The notes beneath the pieces are model-generated. The model did not search any database. It was not told the origin of the DNA and worked only from the letters and a program-made list of their open reading frames with translations. Below are positions 36,792-47,424 of a stretch of DNA of 64,000 nt, in pieces. The stretch is taken from positions 185,001-249,000 of the forward strand of contig RCTD01000017.1 of NCBI GenBank assembly GCA_014898415.1. Direction: 5' to 3'. Source of the DNA: Stromatinia cepivora (Eukaryota > Ascomycota > Leotiomycetes > Helotiales > Sclerotiniaceae). A program made the position numbers and the translations under genes. Within the stretch, counting starts at the first letter, position 1, and every line of letters starts with the position of its first letter.

Positions 36792-37510
36792 ATGGATACC
36801 ATTGCAGCCGAGTTAATTAGAAATCTCTTCAGACAATTTTTCGCAGTTACAAATTAATAGAAGTATAAGGTGGAAAATGGCTGGGCACTATAATTCAAAT
36901 CCGACACGCAGTATCTTCGAAATGCTTCGCACTCGCTTGCCGATGGGAAGGACAAACTTTTACAAGCTATGGTTCAAACCGGATACAAATCGCATTAGCA
37001 GCTTCCATTCCATTCGCAACAAAGATTTGGCCTCCATGCTGGAGGAATGGATGGGCCAGAGTGTAGACAAGCAAACCCACTACTTTCCGGAGAGTTTTCG
37101 ACTCCCATGTTCTTATCCATGGAAGCATACGGCGAAGCAGAAGCCGAAGAATCTTTGAACACGGAGGAACGCCTGGCAGCCGGGTATTAGGATTAATCCA
37201 CACTGGGTTTGTTTCTGGACATTGGTGGCGTAAATGACTACCTCTAAATATTTGAAGTTCGAAAGTCCGCATAACAAGGGCGAATCCTGGTATTTGACTT
37301 TAGCCACATAGTACCGATTTTTTTTCGCCGACTGCGAATCGGACCGCAAGAAAAGCAACGGTCAGCCTAAGAATATCCCTATGATGTATTCTTGTTATGG
37401 TTATTGGAAGCCTCAATTTATAGATGGGTCAATGGATCGGAACATGCTGAAGCCAACGATGCGTCTGTTATGGGAGCCTCGGATTCCGCGGCCACCGGCA
37501 AAGTCGTAGC
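36792..37510 (+). pseudogene. F-box-like cluster family member K, decayed
   Basis: Pieces of the family occur in order but in changing frames: AAELIRNLFRQFF (about 36807-36845, then a stop), FYKLWFKPDTNRI and LEEWMGQ in the frame 36877-37158, MFLSMEAYGEAEAEE from 37107 in another frame, and GESWYLTLAT followed by a stop at about 37279-37311. The spelling is nearest to member G. The signature LTCRxYW part is missing. Dead copy. Confidence 0.75.
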
Positions 37511-39620
37511 TGATCTGCAGATGATCGATAATTAGTTCCGGAGCAGGGAGAAGGATATTACTTATTCAGGTCTCTCCTGATGTCCTGAATTTCCTATGCT
37601 CCATGCTGCAGTTGTACAGAAGCGTCTAACCTCTTACACAATGAATTAATGTTCAATTGAGAGTGATGGACACTGTTCATGCGATTGGAATCTATATGGC
37701 TATATAGTTTCTGGGATCTTCAGATTACTGCCGTGACCTTCTATTTACAACTACTAAAGTGTTAAGCTTGTTGATGTCTGTAATATTCCTCCCATTTTTT
37801 ATGCGACAAGTATAAACGAAACGAATGTCTCCTCGCTTAACGGCTACGGTTCGGATAAATTTTCATTGGTACGGCTGCATCACAAACTCTCACTAGCTGA
37901 TCGGGGGGGCAAAGTAAGTATTCTGTGCATGATGGAACCAACATGCCTGATGAGATGGTTGTATGGAAAAAGCCGTATTTGCATTGCCATTATGTGCATG
38001 TTTTTATCTGCTCAAAATCTGGCTCTTCTTACCCGTTACACCTGAATCTCAGAAACAACTTATGAAAACATTGGCAATGTCATATTTCGCAATTGAAATT
38101 GGTAGAAATCTGAATCAAACCGCCGCATTGAGTACCTGATTACAGACAACTGTCCGTTTATACAACATGGAAACTTTACAGAGCAAACCTATCTCACCTG
38201 GAATACAGGCTAGCATCGAAGAAATGGATCAAGACGACCACATGTCACTGGGTAATGCCATCATCTTTCGATTATCTTCAAATTTCCGCTAGCTCCGCGG
38301 GCACTACGTCTCAAAATCTTGCCGAATTCTAGATGCGTAGCCACAACGACTTTGTTGAAGAAACAGAAGGCCTAGGACAGAGTGCAAAGGAATCAAAACT
38401 ACTCGATTCATTCGACGTATTCCACGTGAAGTTGCAGGCAGACCTCAAGAAATTACAACTGTGAACAGAGGTTTATTTAGCTGGGCAGGCAAGCTCGGTA
38501 ATTCACCGAAGGCGACAAGTCATATTTATCCGGGATATTTTTGAATGACGCGAATCGCTGTAAGCGTGTGAGCTACAGTCGCGCACATAAGCCCCTATGT
38601 ATAATTGAAGCAGTGGTTATAAATTTAGACATATTATTTTCACCATCTTCTTTGTGAACCACAATACTGTGAGTTTACAGGCCCTCTGCGCAAGCATGTC
38701 ATGATGTGTGCGATGTGTACTATTTAAAACTGTCCAGTGTGGATATGAGATTGAAATTCGGCTAACAAATCAGCTTACGCAAGCTCGTTTTGTTTCTAAT
38801 CATCCTGCAAGCTGATATCGCCAACTTGAGTATAGTATTAAATTTTAGTGTATTGATACCGCGTGGAAAATGCAACCAATCTAGGGTGTCAAATCCGCTG
38901 GGTTTATTAACCTAAACTTGATTACTGAGAGCCTATCTGGTGAGTAAATGCCCTAAATAAGTGTCATATAAGACTAGAAGCTGTAATGGTACACAAACAT
39001 AAGTATAACAAGGCATCTTGTAGCCCCACATATTTTTCTTCGGGACTCACAATGCTCTGCGTCAAAACCAAACACGTACTAGCAATGGTGTATATTTATC
39101 CATTGTACAATTCAAATACTGCAGTAGTATCAATACCCTTATTCAAAGACTGAGGTAGATGCATACCTTGTAATGAATCTTGCCAATGCACGAGCTCTCG
39201 CCTTAACAACGCGCGATAAGGATGATGATTATCCACGCGGGTCAAGTTTGTACGGTTGAGAAATGATCAGCAAAACAAAGTTGTAATAATGATCAATTGG
39301 CTGTACGAGAACCGTAGAGTAGCAACTTATATAAGGATCCAGAACCCCTTGAACATAGAAAAGCCCCCTCTGTTACATTCACACCAAGTGCAAGAAATTA
39401 AAGATATTCGACTTTATTTGCTGCATCTTCATTCATCGACACTCGCAACAAAACGGAAAACATCACCAACTTCATAAAACACAACACGATCAGAAGATTA
39501 GTTTTTGATTTTACAAGTTTACTGAGCTTTTTTTTCTCTACATGAACCAAGTTCATACATATCCTTGCAGAAAAGAGGCCGAAAAGTACGGACAAGAAAA
39601 TTCCCACGCGCACATCCCAA
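37511..39620. other. Gene-poor interval before member H
   Basis: An ATG at 38167 opens 29 codons (METLQSKPISPG...) that run into a GTAATG donor-like site, reminiscent of a family first exon, but no F-box-like block follows. I do not call a gene. No repeats seen. Confidence 0.35.
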
Positions 39621-41257
39621 ATGACCACTCAATCTTCGTGCCGCATCTCCCAGGGTCGGTACCGCTTACGTGCTCAAGCTAAGTTGAAGCCGGGATCCAA
39701 GCGTGCAAAGAAATTCATGTATAGGGTAAAAGACAAAAAAACAAAGGTCGCAGTCATTTCCACACATGCAGAGCAAGTGAAAGATGGCACAGCAGGTCAA
39801 TGCAGGGTGGCCCAAAGACGCAAGCATGACAGGGTAGCCACGTCGATAAGAGTACTGGAGAAAGAAGAAGAAGAGGAAGAAGAAAGTGAAGAGGAAGAAG
39901 GGAGTGAAGAAGAAGAAGAGAGCGAGGAGGAAGACGATACTGAAGAGGAAGAAGACAGTCTTTCCCCAATTTCAAAGGGTGTAAAGGAAATCAATGACTT
40001 GACACTTGCTGAGAACATGACACAAGGACACAAGCGCAAATGGAAAGCTACGCTGGCCAGTCAGCAACAAGGACAGAGTACCATCCCGCCTCTAAGGACA
40101 TTAAGCATGGTGGGGAATCTCCCACTAGCTCAAGTTAGCATGGCTCGGAGACGCAAGCAAGTGATAAGGGTCATGCCGCCGATAGCAGAAGAAGAAGAGA
40201 GCGGAGGAGACTCGGAGTACTTTTCCGCTCCATCCTCTCCTCTGTTAGATAGGCGAGAGCCGAAGCGTCGTAGAGGAGAAGCAGAATCTGCTCGATCTTC
40301 GCCTGCGCCAGATGAAGGAGAATTAAAATGTTTAGTTACCAACCGCAGATCAAGAAACGAACAAGACGAGGACGAGGAGGTGCAGGAAATCACACGGCAG
40401 GATTGGTTGAAAAGCGTCATCGGAACCAGACCAGCCAGAAGTTTCATTGATCTTCCAGATTCAATTATTCTGCAAATCGTAGATACCCTCCACGAACAAG
40501 ATGATGGGAAGCTCGTCTCTTCAGTCTGCTTCGGTCTCACCTGTAGACGTTATTGGTCCTTCTTTAAGGTGTGGTGGTGTTGCCCTGGCTGGAACATGAT
40601 CTACAATGATTACCTACCGAAAAAAGACCAAGCGCTCCTGGCACCCTTGCTTCAGAACTGGGTTCCGGAAAAGTATCGAATCATGTCAGGAATTGGGGCA
40701 AAGGCGGTCCCAAGCTTTGTACCCATGTTTTTGTTGAAGAGGCAATACGGAGAAGGGTATACTAAGAGGAGGAAAGATTGGAGAAGAGATACGATGCCTG
40801 TATCTCAATCCTAGATGCTGCAAACCAGGATGGTACGCAGCTGAAGCCTAGTCGAGGCGCGCACGCCATGATAGATAACACAGTTGATCTTCCAAGCCCA
40901 CACGGAATGGGTCATTCTTGGTACGACGCTGGCGCCTCCGAGTACTTGTTTTTGGTCGAGAAATGGGAGTATGCAACCATTAATGGTGATGGTCATGGCT
41001 TCAAGGCCATTTGTGAATCGTGGCATACTTTTCAGAAAACTAGCCTATGGGACTGGGTCAATGGAAAGGATTTCAATCAGTTCCGGGAGGATTGGATGGA
41101 CGATGAAGGAATAGAAGGGAGGAAGGAGATAAAAGGGGCTTTACTGAGCTTTGATAAGAAGGTGACGCGATATGAGAGTGGAAAAGGTGGCTTGCTTGAT
41201 AAAAATATCGACGGGTTTGTTGCGGATATGTCCCCTAAGGACATTGTTTGGAAGTAA
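39621..41257 (+). pseudogene. F-box-like cluster family member H, single-base frameshift
   Basis: A long N-terminal region and the F-box-like part share one uninterrupted exon here. Residues about 1-60 are basic (KLKPGSKRAKKF), about 80-115 almost pure Glu/Asp/Ser, then another basic patch (EPKRRRGE). The F-box-like block is FIDLPDSIILQIVDTL and VCFGLTCRRYWSFFKVWWCCPGW, block 2 QNWVPEKYR, block 3 PMFLLKRQYGEGYT. Between about 40766 and 40778 the frame must change by one base to continue as RLEKRYDACIS, block 4 SPHGMGHSWYDAGASEY and LWDWVNG to the stop at 41257. No intron can bridge it. Either a young pseudogene, a truncated 397-aa protein, or a base error in the assembly. Confidence 0.72.
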
Positions 41258-41629
41258 GGTTAAAGATTTTGAAAATATCAGTCGAATAGTATAGACTAAG
41301 GAGAAGTTATGTAACATATTAACTATGTGTGAGGTGAGAGTCTATAGATTTAAGATCGTGATATTTTTCCACTCCATGAGCCTTGCAATCAACCTTGCAA
41401 AGTGTATTGATGCTTAGGGTTAGTGAGATACATGTTACAGGTAAAGCTTTTCTGATTGAGATGAGTAGACTTATCACGTGTCGAATTTTGGTCATCTTTT
41501 TTGACATCCCTCATAGGCATAGGTAGGTGAAATTATTTAACACCACTGTGTTTTACTAGCTGTGATGTGAATACATGGATAACTTTTGGTAATAAGATTA
41601 GATCCCCCACTTTCATATTGATTTGCCAT
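41258..41629. other. 3' flank of member H up to the hAT-like element
   Basis: No gene seen. Its last eight bases (41622-41629, TTTGCCAT) are the left copy of the hAT target duplication. Confidence 0.6.
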
Positions 41630-41726
41630 TAGGCTGCGCAACGGGTACCCGCGGGGCGGATAATGGCCTTGACAGATAATCCGTGGGTACCCATTGGACA
41701 AAACGGATAATTTAAAATCTGGATAG

Positions 41727-41876
41727 TGTGACGAACCCAACAAGCGTTTAGAGATCAACCTTAGAATTAAAAGCTACAAAGCTAAAGAGAATGTGCTACG
41801 AAGCTATATATATGATCGGCTCGAAGCTTAATACCGTACTAGCCCGATCGGACGCGATCACATGTATCTCATAATA
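41727..41876 (-). repeat. 3' LTR of the nested element
   Basis: 150 bp, aligned without gaps to 43254-43403. The outer end is TGTGACG on the plus strand, so the minus-strand LTR ends in CA as expected. Contains GATCGGCTCGAAGCTTA, shared with the other LTR. Confidence 0.9.
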
Positions 41877-43253
41877 CTACCCCCCTCCTTCTGAAAAGTT
41901 CGCCTCGAACTCATTTAAAATAAATAATTTAAATACAAAATGATTACTAATCTTCTTTTGATAAAAATACCTGATACACAGATTGCATCACAGCCAACGA
42001 ATACACATCCACCGTACCATATGCCTCCTCCAAACGATCTTCAAAATATCGATCATTGATCATCTCTCCTAAGTCCTTATTATCATCACTTTCGAATTCA
42101 ATAGTCAATATAATAACCGAAACAGGCTTTTATCGATCTTGGATTCTTTGATACAGATCTAACAGATAAACTCATACCCAATAAGAGATACTTCTATATC
42201 ATATATATTTATTTTATTTATATAAAAGAATTCTTTCAAAAAGAAAAAACTCAGATACTTGTATATGGGATAGAATCAAGGTACGATTGGACTTATCCGA
42301 TTGGGTATCAAAAGGGCTAAAGACATTAATAACATTAAGGTTGCTAATATCCATTAGATTATAGTTCCGAGAATGGAATAGATTCTGTAATATATATAAA
42401 GCTCTAAATTCATTAGAATAAGATGATACAGGAAATCTATTTGCTATACAAATAATTAGTTATTGTATAACCTGAACAAAATCGGGATAAAAATAGGGAA
42501 AAGAAAGCTATTAAGAAAAACAATTTTTAAGAGTAGTATTGAATCTATTACAAAAGATTGAAATCTTATTCGAATTAGATCAATTCTGATCTTTGGCTTT
42601 ATAAAAAGTTCTTTCGAATTTTGCAATATAGGTATATAAAGAATCAGTTCTTTATTTAAAAGTGAATAACTTATCTTCGGCTTTTTGAATTTTATTCGGA
42701 TTGTTGTAAATATGTATAAGTTGATCTAGGATCGTTATATAATCTAAGGGAATATTTTGATCAAGAGAAGAAAGTTGAGATAATATCATAATTTGTATAT
42801 AAGATTCAAGATTGAGATAAACATAATAAAATTGAGTTGTAGAATCGCCGATCGCAGTGCTGTCTACTTATAGTTTTGTTTGAATCGAGGGAAGCCAAAT
42901 ATCGAACTTTTGGAAACCACCATTGAACTTTTCAGGATCAGGAAAAGAAGATTTCGGATAAGAAAAAATATAAATAATAAAAATGCATTCGAAAATCAAG
43001 GAACGTAAAAACAAGATTTCATCCTATTGATGAATCACTTCGCCATAAAGTTCTGTAATCACGAAATTTATCGAATCATAATCCATAACTTAGAAATTAA
43101 GAATAAAAAAAAAAACAACATCTTCAAATAATATCAAAAAGATCCATATACAAACGAAAAAACAAGAACAATATATCTAAATAGAAGTAAACAAAGTATA
43201 TATAAATATATATAAATATTATTCTATTTCTTATCTAAAAGAACTTTTAATAA

Positions 43254-43403
43254 TATAACGAACCTAACAAATATTTAAAAATCAACCTTAGAATTAAAAA
43301 CTACAGAATTAAAAAGAGTGTACTACAAAGCTATATATATGATCGGCTCGAAGCTTAGTACTGTACTAGCCCGATCGGACGCGATCACGTGTATCTCGTG
43401 ACA
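43254..43403 (-). repeat. 5' LTR of the nested element
   Basis: 150 bp. Differs from the other LTR almost only by G/A and C/T transitions, for example TGTGACG against TATAACG at the plus-strand left ends. The outer end reads TGTCACGAG on the minus strand. Confidence 0.9.
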
Positions 43404-43841
43404 GATAGATAATTTATAGAGCGGATACAAATTATTTATAAATATTTATTTATTTGTATATTGTATAATATTTTATAAAATTAGTATAAATCTAAATTTG
43501 GATCATTTTTGGATTATAAAATGATCTGAAAATAGTTTCAAATTTAAATGAAAAATGGATAATCCATAAATAATTTGTAGATTATTTGTAAATAATTTAT
43601 ATATTTATAGATTATTTGTAAATTATTTATATATTTGTAGATTATTTGTGGATAATTCATTTATTTATAAATAGATGGATTATCTATAGATAATCTATGG
43701 ATTATCTATAACGGGATGGGTAATTTTAAATCTGGATGGGTAACCTGTGGGGTGGGTAGAACCTCTGATGGGTACCCACGGGGCGGATTATCCGCGGATA
43801 ACCTATGGGTACAGATAATTTTTGCGCAGCCTATTTGCCAT

Positions 43842-45150
43842 CCAACTTCACATCTCCATCACGAACGGCTAAAATGCTCAAACGCATCTTCACAAAATGG
43901 CAGCTAAGGAGTATTTAGGCCCACTCTTACAGCTCATTCTGTCTATGACTCACTTGTTTCTGCTGACACTAGGACTTCACTCACCTGTGTTTTCGCCTGG
44001 TTCTGAGTAGGCTGGGGCTCGATCTCTGACAGATGATTCAAGGGCGTTTCGAAAAGCTGTAGAAAAGGTTTCCCTGCGGAAGACTGGTTTCATTACTAGA
44101 GAAGTGAAAATTAATACTTTCATGCCTGTGTGGTTTCATTAGATACTGCAGAATAGTTAATCAAGTTGGAGTAGGATAAGTGGTAGCTTTTGCTTATTTG
44201 ATTATATAATATAATTGTTGGAATGGCTGATTTTGAAAGGCAATGTGTCCATCTAGAAGACTGGTGGCTTCAAATCCAAGGCTCCTTAAAACAATGGAAT
44301 GGAGCTGCTGTGAATTGAGGTTATTCTCAGTAGGCTCTTGAGCCTCCTTGGCGCTGCGTTTTTCTGTGTTCATACAACTCATTTTCAATTGAATAAGAAC
44401 AAAAAGAGATATAGTGAAACAAAGCATGATCTCTATAACACAAGATGCCAAACTCTTGGATAATCCCCTAGGGAAAAAGCTTGTGGGAGACAGAAAGTGT
44501 TCTCACTAAACAAAGAGAGGGGAAATAAACTACATATATTAATAAGTTTAGTGAATCTGTATCAGCTAAAAGGATACTAAGATTAAGCTAATTATGTCTT
44601 TATCTGATATTATAGGAAATGTTGAAACAGGAACTACAGTACTATTGCTGCGGGTGTGAGTCCTTTTGTGTTCCTATTCTCACATTTACCTCATATGCCT
44701 TCGAATCCTATGTAGTATCTCTACAAACATAACTTAAATCCTAACTTCTTCTAAATTCTCCAAACCAGTTGTTCTTTTAAAGCACTGATGCTTTAGAAAG
44801 ATTGATTCCTCAATATCTAAACAACCGACTCGTAGACAATTACTAACTAAGAAATAAGGCACAACATAACCTGGGAGTACCCAAATGAATCAAATTAGTA
44901 CCATCGGTGCCTTTAGGTACCTGCCACCAAAGCAACGGGGGGTGGTTATAAGAATTATGTCTCACAGCTTAATAATGTCTTGGATATCAGTCATTCTAAA
45001 GCCCATTTTGGAGAACATTACAAGAAATATATGTATTATACATTCATAGAGACCAGTGTGTATGTATGGGTTCGAAGACAGCCTTGCAGAGGAGAGGAAA
45101 ACTAACCCCACTACTACATTTGTGATGCAGAAGTTGAGATCGATTGTGTT
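43842..45150. other. Interval between the hAT-like element and member I
   Basis: Only short frames, the longest (44194-44451, minus) lacking an ATG at its start. No repeat seen. Confidence 0.45.
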
Positions 45151-45564
45151 TTAATACTTGATGGGAAATACCTTATATTGACATGAAATCTTCAATGATT
45201 GTAATGAGCTGGACCTATAAATGCCTGCAGTTTTGCGAAAATCTTGTGAGGTGAGGTGTTTTGTGGTTGTTTCAATGCAAACTGCCAGGCCAGGTGCCAA
45301 TTGATTGCTTTCAAATAGTCGCATGTGAGGATTGCGCCAAATGAATTGCTTTAGTTGAATTGCTTTTGATGCATCGACTTGGGTTGATTGTCTTAAGTGG
45401 TTTGCTTTCAAGCGGATTGCTTGAGGGTGGGGAGGCAGGGGGGTGAGAAGGGGTGAGAGAGTGTGAGAGGGGGGAAAATCCTGGGTATGACTCAGGGACA
45501 GCGGAAGAATATCCAGCACGAATATAAATTGATGATCACCTTCAACCTTGCTGATAGCCTTCAT
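45151..45564 (-). CDS. Hypothetical ORF downstream of member I
   Basis: 137 codons from an ATG on the same strand as member I, starting 92 bp after its stop. Ser/His/Pro-rich first third (SHTQDFPPSHTLSPLL), no domain. The underlying DNA has repeated ATTGCTTT words. It may just be 3' UTR of member I that happens to be open. Confidence 0.2.
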   Translation of the reverse strand: MKAISKVEGDHQFIFVLDILPLSLSHTQDFPPSHTLSPLLTPLPPHPQAIRLKANHLRQSTQVDASKAIQLKQFIWRNPHMRLFESNQLAPGLAVCIETTTKHLTSQDFRKTAGIYRSSSLQSLKISCQYKVFPIKY

Positions 45565-45656
45565 TTCATTTCTATTTATCTCCTTTATTCATGATCATTA
45601 CCCGTGAATACGTAGATTGAGTCCTCGATCACACCGTATCCATCGTTGTTTCCTGC

Positions 45657-46800
45657 CTAGCGTGATATTGATCTCTCTATCTCCCTGAGCTCGCACTTCA
45701 TGCGCATAAGCTCGTAATGCTCACCGTAGTGACCATCTTCGTTGTCCTCTGCCTCGTGGTAATCGCTGTCCACCCACTTTTTGAGTTCACTCCCCTCATA
45801 ATCAAACAAAAATTCGTCCAAACAACCAAACCAATCTTCATCACCATCACGCTCCCATTCTCGAGCCTCCTCAATAACCGCATTTAAAGCATACTCGTAC
45901 CATTCCTGCCCTATACCTATGGGATCGGGAAGCCTAGTATAGATCGCTTCTCCTCCCTCGACTCGACGTGGAATATACACGCGGTCCACATCATTGTACC
46001 TCGCAACAAGTCCAGTCTCCTCTTCGTTGTCGCCCGTGGTTTCATAGAAACTTCGGGGACGGAACATACCAATCTCCTCTTTGTTGTCGCGCTTGTCTCC
46101 ATAGAAACCTCGGGGAAGGAACATAAGATTGCAGGCATGATTCTCGCCGAAAGATAGCATCGCACTACCCGCAGGACGATACTGAGGACCCATCCATTGT
46201 ACTAGGAGTGACGCCAGAGTCTTCTTGACGGACGAAGGAAGGTTTGATGCAGTTTCGCCGGTGATAAGGTGTTGGTTGAAGGCGTATCCCCACAGATCTT
46301 TATTGGTTAAGCCCAAGCATATGAGTGTGGTGATGTCACCTCTCTCTTGTGTGACTCGAAGTACCTCATTAAAAACCTCGATCGGGATTACAAATTGTGA
46401 TTCATTGGATTTGGTTATGAACACTTCAATTATATTAGTCAATAGTCTTCTATGGTTGAATTTGTGGTCTTCTCAACTTACTCTTTATAGCTTGTGTGGA
46501 GTCAATTTTAAGGATGCCGCCTTCAACGATGCCATCTTTCTCACCATCTCCTGGCAAACTTGCTCCATCGGTTGTCCGAGTCTTCTTGGAAGTGAGCAAC
46601 AACTTTGAGCTCGAGGTGATTTTGCGCTTGCGGCTGTGAGTGGGTGCCATGCCCACCGATTTTCCAGATCGGAGGGCCATTCCTGTTGTCACGAGTGTTG
46701 AGAAATCTGCTAGCGGGGCGGCTGGTGAGGCTCCTGATGAAGCAGATGAAACTTTTGGAGTCACTGCGACATTTCTGGGGAACAAAGAAGGTTCATTCAT
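45657..46800 (-). CDS. F-box-like cluster family member I
   Basis: Exons 46800-46482 and 46423-45657; 361 aa; 58-nt intron (GTAAGT donor, TTGACTAAT branch, GAAG acceptor), phase 1. An alternative acceptor at the nearer CATAG gives the wrong frame. Exon 1 is disordered with a basic patch (HSRKRKITSSSK). Exon 2: F-box-like block FVIPIEVFNEVLRV and LICLGLTNKDLW, block 2 VQWMGPQYRP, block 3 LMFLPRGFYG, an internal near-duplication (two FYxxxxDNxEE units), LVARYNDVDR, block 4 DPIGIGQEWYEYALNAV and an acidic C-terminus with ELKKWVDSD. The start at 46800 is the first ATG in frame. Frame intact. Role unknown. Confidence 0.76.
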
Positions 46801-47424
46801 GGTTGCTAGAAGGTTGAACAATCTAGACTTTGAAATTCGTACGTCTTGCGATGGTTGTTGCTTCAGAGAGCAGATCGCGACTGAAGGAAATATAGGCCCC
46901 GATTTGGGGTCAAAGCTATTGTGCCGGGTACTAGCGGGTGGTTACTTGAGATTTTGATATCTTAGTGCAGGTTTTAATCTTAATTACGGCTGTAATTACA
47001 TATTTTTTCACTTAATGACCGCTAGCAAATGCACTAAGTATGCATCTGTTCAAAAATTTAATGATTTATATATCAAATTACAGTCTTTGACAACCAGGAG
47101 TCTTGTATAGAGAAGCCATTATCACTTACGAAACACGGATTGTTCCCATGGGCATAGGTATTGGAATGAAGTATAATACATTCTGGACCTGGTTAAGGCA
47201 TTGCTCAAATGAGCATTGAGTGTATAAACTCAACAAGCTATTTATTATGATATTGTTCTTCTGTAGACATCCCAAAGACAGAGTTCTCTATGATGTGAAT
47301 AATATGGACTTCCAGATCTAATTACTTTGAAGAACTCCCTATCTCATCATTTGTTCGTGTGATCATCTCCACAAATCCCATTCTGGACAAAGCCTCCCGC
47401 TAATGCCCGGCTAGATTGAGTCCG
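46801..47424. other. Divergent interval between members I and J
   Basis: Promoter of member I at the left; nothing else recognised. Confidence 0.45.

Larger units (their letters stand above)
41727..43403 (-). mobile_element. Decayed LTR retroelement nested in the hAT-like element
   Basis: Two direct repeats of exactly 150 bp bound it, and a 5-bp duplication GATAG flanks it (41722-41726 and 43404-43408). Orientation is minus: next to the left LTR, reading the minus strand, a purine tract AAGGAGGGGGG (about 41881-41891 on plus) precedes the LTR end, as a polypurine tract should. The 1.38-kb interior is very AT-rich and has no gag or reverse-transcriptase frame, so the copy is either non-autonomous (TRIM-like) or strongly decayed. 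Confidence 0.88.
41630..43833. mobile_element. hAT-like TIR element interrupted by an LTR element
   Basis: Perfect 12-bp terminal inverted repeats, TAGGCTGCGCAA at 41630-41641 and its complement at 43822-43833. Perfect 8-bp direct flanks TTTGCCAT at 41622-41629 and 43834-43841. An 8-bp duplication is the mark of hAT transposons. Near both ends the motif GGGTACCC(A/G)CGGGGCGGAT is repeated directly and inverted, as subterminal repeats. Removing the nested element and one copy of its target site leaves about 522 bp, with no transposase frame, so this is a non-autonomous copy. Confidence 0.88.

Noticed and set aside
38167..38475. Possible two-exon small gene (METLQSK..)
   Set aside because: The only good acceptors put stops in frame and no family block follows; kept as a note in the interval entry.
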